Origin: a bacterium
GTDB taxonomy: Bacteria; Planctomycetota; Planctomycetia; Planctomycetales; Planctomycetaceae
Direction: 5' to 3'
Assembly (NCBI GenBank): GCA_016125225.1
Contig: WGME01000009.1
Coordinates: 1 to 64,000, forward strand
DNA: 64,000 nt
The translations under genes were made by a program, and so were the position numbers. This document shows positions 44,077-52,523 of this stretch, one piece after another. The notes below the pieces were generated by a model that saw only the letters and a list, made by a program, of their open reading frames with translations, did no database searches and was not told where the DNA came from. The first letter of the stretch is position 1. Each line of letters opens with the position of its first letter.

Positions 44077-45372
44077 TCACTTCTTCGCGGTCGTAGTCGC
44101 AAATTCTCCGCCGATGAGTTGGATGCTAATCTCAGCGGGGAGGAAGCCGGTATCGATATAAGTGAAGGTCAGCGACAGGTCGCCTTTCTTCAATGCGACG
44201 GTGCCCGCCATGTCATCCAGCGTGGCGACTTCTTCTTTCCAGCCGTCCTTGGTGAAAGCCTTCTGCCAGTCGACCACCAGCGACTTCGCTTTGCCGCCCG
44301 CAGTTTTGAACTCGATATTCGTGGGCTTGGTCTGTACGTCTTTGGCCTCGGCGGGCAGGGTGATAGCCACTTGCGTCTTCGGAGCGCTCTTGCCAGCAGC
44401 TGCCGCTTTCATGGCGGCGGCTTTGGCCCGGGCTTCGATTTCGGCCACCACTTTGGCCGTCTGATGTTTGACCAGCACCTGATATTTCTCATCGACCTTG
44501 GTCAATTGAATTTCGATGAGATCCTTCGCGGGATTGCGGAGGATCAGCTCTTCGCGGAAATCGACTTTCAGGAAGTGATCGGTGGTGGCCTGCCAGCCTT
44601 CCTTGCTCAAGGCTGACTGATAGAACTTCTGCAGGCCTGCGGCATCGAGTGCGGTCTCGAAGGAAATGGTGGTCGTGGTGTCGGCGTATTGCAGCATCTG
44701 GGCATCGGGCGGGGCGGGCAAATCGGCCGACATCAGGCTCGAGGTGTAGTTGATCATCGTCTTGCCCGGCTGAGCGGGGGCATCCGAAATCAGCAGTTGC
44801 AACAGCACGGCATGCTGTTTGAAAGTATGCATCGGCCCTGCACTGCCATACGGTTGCCAGCCTTTCGCGGTGAGGACCTTGATGCACTCAGCCAACGCCG
44901 CTTCGGGTTTGGCATCGGACACATAGAGTTGCGTGATCGGAAAGCTAGAAAGGACTTTGGCACCGGCAGGCGCGGGCACAGTCTTTAAGTCGACATTGCC
45001 CAACTGTTGCAGACTCAGGCTGACCAGGTCCCCTTGAGGAAAGGCCGAAAGTGCCAGCCGGTAGCCCTGCTTCTCGAATGTCGCGCTGGCATAGGCCTCG
45101 GAAATGGTGCTGCCGGGCAGTTCTTTCCAGCCCTGCTTGGCCAAAGCGGCCTGATGATATTTGGTAAGATTGGCCACGTTCCCCGGGGCGTTGTAGCTCA
45201 GGTTGGCGAGCGTCTGTGAGGGTGGCGTTTCCGCTTTGGGAGCCAGCGGGAAAGTTCGCAGATCGAAATTCTTCGCGGCTTCAGCGACAGTGGCGGGTGG
45301 TGCGGCTGAGACTCCGCCAACCAGAAACAGGCATGAGCTGATCACAAGGCACGGGAACCAACCGCGAGACAT
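44077..45372 (-). CDS. exported protein with four helix-strand repeats, unrecognised family
   Basis: A signal peptide (WFPCLVISSCLFLVGGVSAA) precedes 410 residues with a recurring motif ending in GW: YHQAALAKQGWKEL, CIKVLTAKGWQPY, FYQSALSKEGWQAT and WQKAFTKDGWKEE. Each follows a beta-rich stretch, so it looks like four copies of one alpha/beta module of about 95 residues. No domain name was recognised. An Ala/Lys-rich linker separates repeats three and four. The ATG with GGAG six bases upstream is preferred; longer reading adds 30 residues before the signal peptide. Divergent from a small membrane-protein gene. Confidence 0.75.
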   Translation of the reverse strand: MSRGWFPCLVISSCLFLVGGVSAAPPATVAEAAKNFDLRTFPLAPKAETPPSQTLANLSYNAPGNVANLTKYHQAALAKQGWKELPGSTISEAYASATFEKQGYRLALSAFPQGDLVSLSLQQLGNVDLKTVPAPAGAKVLSSFPITQLYVSDAKPEAALAECIKVLTAKGWQPYGSAGPMHTFKQHAVLLQLLISDAPAQPGKTMINYTSSLMSADLPAPPDAQMLQYADTTTTISFETALDAAGLQKFYQSALSKEGWQATTDHFLKVDFREELILRNPAKDLIEIQLTKVDEKYQVLVKHQTAKVVAEIEARAKAAAMKAAAAGKSAPKTQVAITLPAEAKDVQTKPTNIEFKTAGGKAKSLVVDWQKAFTKDGWKEEVATLDDMAGTVALKKGDLSLTFTYIDTGFLPAEISIQLIGGEFATTTAKK

Positions 45373-45492
45373 GGCGACTCCAGATTTCAGAGAAAACGAT
45401 TTCCACCGGCGCTGCAAAGCCGTACGGTACGGAATCATCCTTGTTACTGGCCCGGAACGCAATTCAACCCGCTTATGGGATGAGACGGCGTC

Positions 45493-45675
45493 ATGAATTT
45501 CTCACGAGATACCTGGTTTCGCCTGACGGCCTTGGCATCGTTTGTCGCCGCCTATCGTTTTATTGCGCATGGCGTGACGTTGAAGGATCATGTTTCTTTA
45601 GGAATTGGTTACGCCGCCCTGGCTGTGGGCCTGATATTCGTTGTGATGGCCTTCCGCACGAAGCGGCATGAATAA
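45493..45675 (+). CDS. small two-helix membrane protein
   Basis: Sixty residues with two hydrophobic segments (WFRLTALASFVAAYRFI and LGIGYAALAVGLIFVVMAF) joined by a short polar loop and ending in KRHE. No ribosome binding site stands out. It is followed at once by a small hairpin (AACCTCC/GGAGGTT, 45678-45692). Supported by composition and position, not by a known family. Confidence 0.55.
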   Translation: MNFSRDTWFRLTALASFVAAYRFIAHGVTLKDHVSLGIGYAALAVGLIFVVMAFRTKRHE

Positions 45676-45761
45676 AACCTCCCGGAGGTTCATAACGCAG
45701 AGCTCTGGGTGCCCGCTGAGAGACAGGCTGTTTTTACAGCAAAACACGGTTGAAACTCGTC

Positions 45762-45790
45762 TTGCTCTGATCGTCAGCCCCCGTTAGAGT
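45762..45790 (+). promoter_or_regulatory. candidate promoter for the methyltransferase gene
   Basis: TTGCTC and TAGAGT are 17 bases apart, about 70 bases before the ATG at 45861. The -10 resembles TAGAAT at 7729 and TTTAGA at 35978. Confidence 0.35.
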
Positions 45791-45860
45791 TCGCCCGCCG
45801 CGAGCTTCGGCAGATTTTGCCGCTCGTGGCCCAAGGCCATGTTTTGCGGGCGAACGATTG

Positions 45861-46898
45861 ATGCGGCCGGAACTTTACCAGCGACTGCGCTGTCCCCGTT
45901 GCCAGGGTCGGCTGGGGTTACAGGTCGAGGCCGGTACTTATGACGACGTCACCACCGGCTGGCTTGATTGCCTGGCTTGCGTGGAACGCTTCGCGATCAT
46001 TTCGGGTATTCCGCGATTTGTGCCCTGCGAAGCCTATGCCGATAGCGTGGGCATTTTATGGGACGCATTTCGACATGCAGTCCTCGACAGTGCTTTAGGT
46101 CTGACGCAGAACCATGACCGCTTCCTGCAACAGAGCGGTTGGACTGTTGACGAGCTGCAAGGAAAATGGATTCTTGAAGTCGGTTGCGGTGTCGGCCGTT
46201 TTACCGAGATTGCGTTTCAAGCCGGTGCGAACATCGTTGCGGTCGATTATTCCACGGCCGTTGATGTTTGCCATAAAAATCTGGGCGATGATCCGCGGCT
46301 GCATTATGTGCAAGGCGATATCTACGGTTTGCCGTTTCGTCCGGCGCAGTTCGATTATGTGTATTGCTTCGGCTTGCTGCATCGGTTGCCCGACCCGCGT
46401 TCCGCCATTCTGCATCTGTCGACCCATTTGAAACCCGGTGGGAAGCTAGCGGTCGATATTGCGCCGCCACGCTGGTTCCGCCGCTTTGGTCCCACAGCCT
46501 GGCTGCGCTTCCTGACACGTCACATGTCCCGGGCGACGGCCCTCAAGTTTTCGATGGCTCTCACCAACGCCTTACTGCCGGTGCAGCGGGCTCTGGGGAT
46601 GGTGCCGGGAATTGGTCGGCGGCTGGAGCGGCTATTGCCCATCGCACCGATTGATACTTTGGGATTATGCACCCGCGAGGTCCAGCACGAACGGGCCTGC
46701 CTGGCGATGTGCGACCGTTTGACGGCGACGCATCATCAACCCGGTTGTCGCGACAAACTCACCGAGTGGTTGACCGACGCGGGCATCAATGACCGACAGA
46801 TTTTCGCCACACAGTGGATTGTCGGCCGGGGGAGCAAGCCCGTGGCTCACCAATCAAACTCCAGCATGAGCACTCCCACCCAGCCACGGGCCGCGTGA
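45861..46898 (+). CDS. class I SAM methyltransferase with N-terminal zinc-ribbon (Trm112-like)
   Basis: The first 60 residues hold four cysteines (LRCPRCQGR and DCLAC) typical of a Trm112-like zinc ribbon. A class I methyltransferase follows: motif I ILEVGCGVGRF, acidic end of strand 2 (VAVDYS), motif II with GDIYGLPF, FDYVYCFGLLHRL and LKPGGKLAVDI. Such enzymes methylate small molecules, lipids or quinones; the substrate is not evident. The stop lies nine bases before that of the convergent FAD gene. Confidence 0.85.
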   Translation: MRPELYQRLRCPRCQGRLGLQVEAGTYDDVTTGWLDCLACVERFAIISGIPRFVPCEAYADSVGILWDAFRHAVLDSALGLTQNHDRFLQQSGWTVDELQGKWILEVGCGVGRFTEIAFQAGANIVAVDYSTAVDVCHKNLGDDPRLHYVQGDIYGLPFRPAQFDYVYCFGLLHRLPDPRSAILHLSTHLKPGGKLAVDIAPPRWFRRFGPTAWLRFLTRHMSRATALKFSMALTNALLPVQRALGMVPGIGRRLERLLPIAPIDTLGLCTREVQHERACLAMCDRLTATHHQPGCRDKLTEWLTDAGINDRQIFATQWIVGRGSKPVAHQSNSSMSTPTQPRAA

Positions 46899-46907
46899 TC
46901 GTTGATA

Positions 46908-48296
46908 TCATGCCTCCGTAAATGGTCCGCCGCCGAATCGCGCCAATTGTTCCCGCACGGTGATGCCGCCGATCTCTTGCGGTGAGGATTTCCGGTCAAT
47001 CGACAAGGCGGCAGCCACCCCGGCGGCTTCTCCCATGGCCATCGCGGTCACCGTCACGCGTGTCGAGGCATGCGCCCCGCGCGTCGCTGAATGACAACGT
47101 CCCGCGACCAGCAGATTCTCAATCTGCTGTGGCAGCAGTGAGCGATAGGGAATGTCGTACGGCTCCGGTTGGACTTTCTCGGGCGCGAAATCATTCGCAC
47201 TGCCCACCGTCACCTTGTTCGGATGCAAATCGAGATACCAGCACCCGGTGGCAATGGCGTCGTCAAACCGCCGGCTCTGCATCAGGTCCTCTTCCTTGAG
47301 CACGTATTGGCCAATCAGCCGGCGTGATTCCCGCACACCAATCCAAGGATAGGCTTCCAGAAGGTACGAGTTTTCGAAGCCCGGCACATGCTGTTTCCAC
47401 GCGCGAAACATCGCATGGGCATCGGCTCGCCCCTGCATCTCGGCCCGTGACAAATCGGCGGCATCGGTGGGGTTCGCAGGCACACGCACGCCATGCACGT
47501 AGATTTCGTCATCGCCGAATAGGAACATCACGCCCGGGCCGTAGTACATCGGCAGCTCACCCGATTGCTGAGCCATCGCCAATGCCGCACGACATTTCTG
47601 ACTCAGGTCGGGTGTCTTCTTCACATGACCGATCCGAAAGTGCAATGTGAGTGGCTGGACCTCAGCGTTCTGTTCAAACGGAGCGCCGGACCACGCAGCG
47701 ACATCGGCATCACCAGTGCAATCTATCACGACTTTCGGCTGCACACGGACAATGCCATCCTTATTCGCAACGCAGACCTCATGAATGCGGGTGCCTTGTG
47801 TGATGACATCACACACCAGCGAATTGAACAACACCTGCAACCGTGGTTGTTGCTCTTTCAGCAATCGGTCGAGCAGCAGCTTGAACTCGAAGGTGTTTGG
47901 AATGGTGGGATTGTGCTTGGCGACCGTCTTGGCATCCGCCGCACAAACGCCAGACTTTGATAACAGTTCCAGTGCAATCCCTCGGACCACGATACGGTGA
48001 TCGCGAATGTTAGCAATGCCATCGAAGTAGGGTAACCCGACGCTGGTAATGATACCGCCCGCAAACGGCGCTTTCTCGACCAGCAGCACCTGGGCCCCGG
48101 AACGGGCCGCCGCCAATGCTGCCGCGGTCCCCGCACAACCGCCGCCGCACACCAGCACATCGACGGAGATCGTTTTGGAAAGTCGCGGAGATGTCGCCGC
48201 TTTCGTGGCTGCCTGGGTAGGTGTGACCATCGCCGTCGCTGCAACAGCGGTCGCGGCGCGCATAAATTTCCGTCGTGAATTGCCTGGCTGTGTCAT
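46908..48296 (-). CDS. Tat-exported FAD-dependent oxidoreductase
   Basis: A twin-arginine signal (SRRKFMRAATAVAATAM) leads into a FAD-binding fold with VLVCGGGCAGTAAALAAARSG near residue 45 and GGIITSVGLPYFDG. The C-terminal ATRGAHASTRVTVTAMAMGEAAG closes the FAD site. It belongs to the FAD_oxidored group that planctomycetes pair with polysaccharide-degradation genes. Substrate unknown. The ATG at 48296 is used so that the Tat motif lies near the N-terminus. Confidence 0.85.
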   Translation of the reverse strand: MTQPGNSRRKFMRAATAVAATAMVTPTQAATKAATSPRLSKTISVDVLVCGGGCAGTAAALAAARSGAQVLLVEKAPFAGGIITSVGLPYFDGIANIRDHRIVVRGIALELLSKSGVCAADAKTVAKHNPTIPNTFEFKLLLDRLLKEQQPRLQVLFNSLVCDVITQGTRIHEVCVANKDGIVRVQPKVVIDCTGDADVAAWSGAPFEQNAEVQPLTLHFRIGHVKKTPDLSQKCRAALAMAQQSGELPMYYGPGVMFLFGDDEIYVHGVRVPANPTDAADLSRAEMQGRADAHAMFRAWKQHVPGFENSYLLEAYPWIGVRESRRLIGQYVLKEEDLMQSRRFDDAIATGCWYLDLHPNKVTVGSANDFAPEKVQPEPYDIPYRSLLPQQIENLLVAGRCHSATRGAHASTRVTVTAMAMGEAAGVAAALSIDRKSSPQEIGGITVREQLARFGGGPFTEA

Positions 48297-48450
48297 GATG
48301 TCGGTCTCGCGGAGTATGGTCAAAGGAGATGGTTTTCATAATAGTCACGTCACGCCATTTTCAGAACCAATCCGCAATCGTTAGCATTGCTCCTGAGCTA
48401 TCGGCATTGCATCATGCTGGAGTGCTGTCAGGCCTTATAAGGTTGACGAT

Positions 48451-48882
48451 ATGCCGCTAAAAGATCCCATCGCTGCCTACAACGCCAGCAGCAACCTGGA
48501 GGCCCATCTCGTTTGCACGCTGCTCAATGAAGCGGGTGTCGAGGCGATGGTTGTGGAAGATGTCTCAACGGCTGGGCTATGGGTCGGTGGCACGGTCAGT
48601 GAGATTCACAAGCCGCAAGTCTTCATTGAACGCGATGACATCGAACGAGCCCGACCTCTGCTAACGGACTATGATTGCCAGAACGCCACTCGCACGGCCG
48701 CCCAGAGAAATTCGGCAGCCGTGGACTTCATTCAAATGGAGTGCGAGCACTGCCGTTCTCTTTTGCAGTTCGCTGGATCACTCAGCGGCACCGTGCAGTT
48801 GTGCCCCCAGTGCAGAAAGTATGTGGATGTTGTGGACCCGAATGCTCCGCAAGACTGGCAAATTGCCGATGAATCTCCTTAA
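48451..48882 (+). CDS. DUF2007-like protein with C-terminal zinc ribbon
   Basis: The N-terminal 75 of 143 residues match the DUF2007 pattern (LEAHLVCTLLNEAGVEAMVVEDV, PQVFIERDDIERARPLL). The C-terminus carries MECEHCRSLL and QLCPQCRKYV, a four-cysteine zinc ribbon. DUF2007 proteins are small and of unknown, possibly regulatory, role. The methyltransferase gene begins only three bases after its stop, so the two are translationally linked. Confidence 0.7.
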   Translation: MPLKDPIAAYNASSNLEAHLVCTLLNEAGVEAMVVEDVSTAGLWVGGTVSEIHKPQVFIERDDIERARPLLTDYDCQNATRTAAQRNSAAVDFIQMECEHCRSLLQFAGSLSGTVQLCPQCRKYVDVVDPNAPQDWQIADESP

Positions 48883-48885
48883 ACC

Positions 48886-49620
48886 ATGAGCTTGCAATAC
48901 TTCACTGCTGCTGAGGCCGCATGCCGGTACGATCGCTATCGTCCCAAGGTGCATCGCGTGCTGCTCGACTGGTTAGCGACCGTGGTTCCCGGACGACGAT
49001 TCACCCGGGCCTTGGATGTGGCCTGTGGGACCGGCGACTCCACGGTGCCACTGATGGAGATCGCCAACCAAGTCACCGGTATCGACACCTCTGCGGAAAT
49101 GCTCCGGTTTGCGGCCGCGAAAGGTCTCGCTGTTCAACAGAGATCGTATCAGGAACTACCCACTGGTCCCTTTGATCTCATCAGCGTCTGTATGGCCTGG
49201 CATTGGTTTGATCGCGATCTCGCGATCTCTGAGTTGAGGCGAGTTTCGGCACCATCAGCGATCTGGTTGATCAGCAACTTCGCCTTTGCGGGACGACCTG
49301 GTGACACGACGTTTCAACGCTGGCTCAAGGAATGGTACCTCTGTGAGTTCCCTTCGCCACCCAGAAAACCGACGACCTTCTGGGTGACGCCAGCGGATCA
49401 GGGACTTGCTGAACTCGCTCACCAATCGATTACCTTACCACTGACATTTTCCCGCGAGGACTTGATCGGCTATCTGACCACACAATCCAATGTCGAGGCC
49501 CGCATACAGGCCGGCCTGAGTTACACCGATGCCGAACAAATGATAGATGCAACCATGCCAGTGACGTCGTCATCAGGATTTGAGTACATAGGGCAATACA
49601 CGGTAGTGGAGGTCAAGTAG
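48886..49620 (+). CDS. class I SAM-dependent methyltransferase
   Basis: The 244-residue protein has motif I ALDVACGTGDSTV (about 37-50), TGIDTSAEML, the post-motif PFDLISVCMAWHWFD and WLISNFAF. This is the Methyltransf_11 pattern of small-molecule methyltransferases. It starts three bases after the DUF2007 gene. Substrate unknown. Confidence 0.82.
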   Translation: MSLQYFTAAEAACRYDRYRPKVHRVLLDWLATVVPGRRFTRALDVACGTGDSTVPLMEIANQVTGIDTSAEMLRFAAAKGLAVQQRSYQELPTGPFDLISVCMAWHWFDRDLAISELRRVSAPSAIWLISNFAFAGRPGDTTFQRWLKEWYLCEFPSPPRKPTTFWVTPADQGLAELAHQSITLPLTFSREDLIGYLTTQSNVEARIQAGLSYTDAEQMIDATMPVTSSSGFEYIGQYTVVEVK

Positions 49621-49745
49621 GACAGTCACCATCCAGCAGCGCCAGTAAGGGCGATTAGAGGTTCCGCGTTCATCGGCACTTGCTCGCACTGCGGACTGGT
49701 TGCGATCCAACAATGCTCCCGGTCAACCAGTCTTACCGCCCCACA

Positions 49746-49775
49746 TTGGCTCCCGGAAACGTCACGCGGTACACT
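49746..49775 (+). promoter_or_regulatory. candidate promoter for the glucose-dehydrogenase-like gene
   Basis: TTGGCT and TACACT are 18 bases apart, 56 bases before the ATG at 49832. The same two hexamers occur at 62647-62675 before xylA with a 17-base spacer. Confidence 0.45.
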
Positions 49776-49831
49776 ACCTGGTTCGTGTCGATTCCCGATT
49801 CTCCGTGGTCTATTGTGAAGTATCGCTCGCT

Positions 49832-50929
49832 ATGAAAGCCGTTGCTGTGATCCCCGGACGCCCGAACAGCGTCCATCTCACCGAAGCTCCGATGCCCCAA
49901 CTCAACGATGTGCCCAATGGGCGGGGCGTACTGGTGAAAGTGCTGCAAATCGGCGTTGATGCGACCGACCGGGAAATCAACGAAGCCCTCTATGGCAATC
50001 CGCCCCCGGGATTCGACTACCTCATCATCGGCCACGAAAGTTTTGGCGAAGTGGTCGAAGTCGGGCCCAATGTCCGCGATCTGAAACCCGGTGATCTCGT
50101 CTCCTGCACCGTGCGTCGGCCGGGAACATCGATCTACGATCAGATCGGTCGTAATGACATCACCAGTGAGGAAACATACTACGAGCGCGGGATCAACCTG
50201 CGGCACGGTTACCTCACCGAGTACTTTGTTGACGACTGCGAATTCATGGTGAAGGTGCCGCAGGGGCTGAAGCACCTCGGCGTTTTGTCTGAACCGGCGA
50301 GCGTCTGTGCGAAGGCGCTCGAGCAGGCGTATCTGGCGCAACAGCGATTGCAGGTATGGCGGCCGAAGAAGGCCTTCGTACTGGGTTCCGGTCAGATCGG
50401 CTTGCTCGCCACGATGATGCTGCGTCTTAAGGGTCTGGAAGTTTACACCCTGGCCCGCGGACCGAAGCCGAACCTCAAGGCGGAAATCGCGGAAGGTTAT
50501 GGTGCCACTTATGTCAGCACCAAGGCCAAGAGCCTGAAAGACCTCGCGAAGGAAGTCGGCAAACCCGATCTGATTTTTGAAGCGACGGGAAACAGCCAAC
50601 TCTGTTTCGAGGCGATGGAAGTCCTCGGACTGAATGGGGCACTGGTCTGGACCAGCATCACCGGCGGTAAGAAGGAAGTAACGGTTCCGGCCGATGCGAT
50701 CAATCTGCAATGGGTGCTCGGAAACAAGTTGCTCGTCGGTTCGGTCAACGGCAACCGCTATCATTTTGAGCAGGGCATTGCGGCCTTGGCCGAAGGGGAG
50801 CTCGCCTTTCCCGGCGTGACCGAAAAAATCTTGACCAACCCCGTGCAGGGTCTCGACCATTATCAGGAAATGATGCGGTTGCTGGTCGAAGAGAAGGACG
50901 CACTGAAGGTCTTTGTCAACGTGTCGTAG
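49832..50929 (+). CDS. glucose 1-dehydrogenase-like medium-chain dehydrogenase
   Basis: The 365-residue protein has the GroES-like half with GVDATDREI and [13 protein letters not shown], supplying Asp, His and Glu ligands for catalytic zinc, and a Rossmann half with [15 protein letters not shown]. The first ligand is Asp rather than Cys and the structural zinc lobe is missing, both features of archaeal/bacterial glucose 1-dehydrogenases. NAD(P)-dependent oxidation of glucose or a related sugar is likely. The ATG at 49832 matches family length; a longer frame from 49700 would overlap its promoter. Confidence 0.85.
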   Translation: MKAVAVIPGRPNSVHLTEAPMPQLNDVPNGRGVLVKVLQIGVDATDREINEALYGNPPPGFDYLIIGHESFGEVVEVGPNVRDLKPGDLVSCTVRRPGTSIYDQIGRNDITSEETYYERGINLRHGYLTEYFVDDCEFMVKVPQGLKHLGVLSEPASVCAKALEQAYLAQQRLQVWRPKKAFVLGSGQIGLLATMMLRLKGLEVYTLARGPKPNLKAEIAEGYGATYVSTKAKSLKDLAKEVGKPDLIFEATGNSQLCFEAMEVLGLNGALVWTSITGGKKEVTVPADAINLQWVLGNKLLVGSVNGNRYHFEQGIAALAEGELAFPGVTEKILTNPVQGLDHYQEMMRLLVEEKDALKVFVNVS

Positions 50930-51080
50930 CCAACCGATTCGGCAAACCGTTTCCGTGGTTTTCGCTGATCGGAATGATGAAATCTCTTTGATGGGAGCGG
51001 TTGACACTGGACCTGAGAGCACGAACCGCCTGTAATTCATGTGAAGCCGATCGCTGAACACCGTCACTGGATGCCATTGC

Positions 51081-52523
51081 ATGACAGAGGTGATTGCCGC
51101 CGAGCAGGGGCAGCGCAAAACCGCGTTGTCAGGGATGACGACGATCTTCATCGCCATGGTGCTGGTGCTGGTGTACTACCAGGCGCCCTTCATGCGGGCG
51201 GGTTGGGCTGGGTACTATTATCCGCTGTTCTGGATGTTCATTGCCAGCTTGGTTATCTATGGCGTGTTGGCCCTGACGTTGCCGACGCATTGGACACAAC
51301 GGCTGACATCGCTCAGTCGGCATCGCATGACGATTCCCCGTGAGGGAATTGGCTATTTGCTGATCATGACGGTGCTGTTCATCGGTTCGTCGCTGACGCA
51401 CTCGAACACGCTGCTCCTCGTGTTCGCTGCGATGGCCGGACCATTCGTGGTGAACGGCTGGGTGACCTATACCATGCTCAAGAATGTGCGGGCGTCTCGC
51501 ACTCCTCCCGCGCGGGCCATGGTCGGTGAGTTATTCAGCGTCGAAATCGATCTGGAAAATCAGACTCACCTCGTTTCGATGTGGATGATGGTCGCTCAAG
51601 ACCAGGTGACATACGGCCATTCCACCTGGGTGCCCACGGTACTGTTTACACGTGTTCCTTCCATGTCGGTCATCGCCGGGCATTACCAGATGCGGTTAAT
51701 GCAACGGGGGCGTCATCATTTTGGACCGATACGAATTACATCCCGCTTTCCTTTGGGGCTCATCGAACGAGGTTGCTTATTTCGCGATTTTGGCGAGATG
51801 CTGATTTATCCTCGGATCGGCCGGCTGTCGCCGCAATGGAAGCGGCGGTTGCTCGGTGCGAGTGAATTGATTGAAACGCCACAACCGCGCTCTGGTGTCT
51901 TCGATGACGAATACCACCATTTGCGGGAATATCTGTCGGGAGATAATCCCCGGGCCATTCACTGGCGAAGTTCCGCCCGACGGAATCAATTGATTGTGCG
52001 TGAGTACCAGCAGAATCGCGAGCACCATCTGTTATTGCTCGTCGACTTATGGCTTTCGAACCAGCCTGCTGAAACCAGTCGCCGCTTGGTGGAACAGGCG
52101 TTGTCACTCACCGCGACGTTGTGTTCTGAACATCGCTGGGAATGTCGCGGTGCCACCTTGACAGTGGTTTGCTGCGGCAAAGAAACCTGGCGGTGGGAAG
52201 CCCGGGCCAATTCGTCGGGGCTGGAATCTCTCTTTGATCGTCTGGCGTTGGTCGAGCCGAGCCGTGAGAACGACTTTGTTCCGCAAGCCCGGAAAGCGAT
52301 GAGCCAGATGGCAACAAACACGCGCGTGGTTGCCATATCACCCCGTGTTGAAGCCATCGATTTGCGTGCCGACGCTTCCCTGCCCACGGAATCGTTGTCG
52401 GTCGCAGCGATCCAGTGGTTGAATGTGGATGACACCACGTTTGCAGACCTGATTCAATTCCCTGATGAGCTGCCACGGCAACCGGCTTCGGTGGTCACCC
52501 CCGTATTGCAGGAGACAGCCTGA
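51081..52523 (+). CDS. DUF58 membrane protein
   Basis: Two to four membrane helices in the first 135 of 480 residues (FIAMVLVLVYYQ, IGYLLIMTVLFIG) are followed by a cytosolic/periplasmic beta region and the DUF58 signature EYHHLREYLSGDNPRAIHWRSSARRNQLIVREY near residue 290. DUF58 genes usually sit beside a MoxR AAA+ ATPase and a transglutaminase gene. The transglutaminase partner overlaps its stop by one base, but no MoxR gene is upstream here. Confidence 0.88.
   Translation: MTEVIAAEQGQRKTALSGMTTIFIAMVLVLVYYQAPFMRAGWAGYYYPLFWMFIASLVIYGVLALTLPTHWTQRLTSLSRHRMTIPREGIGYLLIMTVLFIGSSLTHSNTLLLVFAAMAGPFVVNGWVTYTMLKNVRASRTPPARAMVGELFSVEIDLENQTHLVSMWMMVAQDQVTYGHSTWVPTVLFTRVPSMSVIAGHYQMRLMQRGRHHFGPIRITSRFPLGLIERGCLFRDFGEMLIYPRIGRLSPQWKRRLLGASELIETPQPRSGVFDDEYHHLREYLSGDNPRAIHWRSSARRNQLIVREYQQNREHHLLLLVDLWLSNQPAETSRRLVEQALSLTATLCSEHRWECRGATLTVVCCGKETWRWEARANSSGLESLFDRLALVEPSRENDFVPQARKAMSQMATNTRVVAISPRVEAIDLRADASLPTESLSVAAIQWLNVDDTTFADLIQFPDELPRQPASVVTPVLQETA

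Noticed and set aside
49733-51157. 474-codon open frame on the minus strand
   Set aside because: Antisense to the glucose-dehydrogenase-like gene; low-complexity His/Gln/Arg composition typical of a shadow frame in GC-rich DNA.
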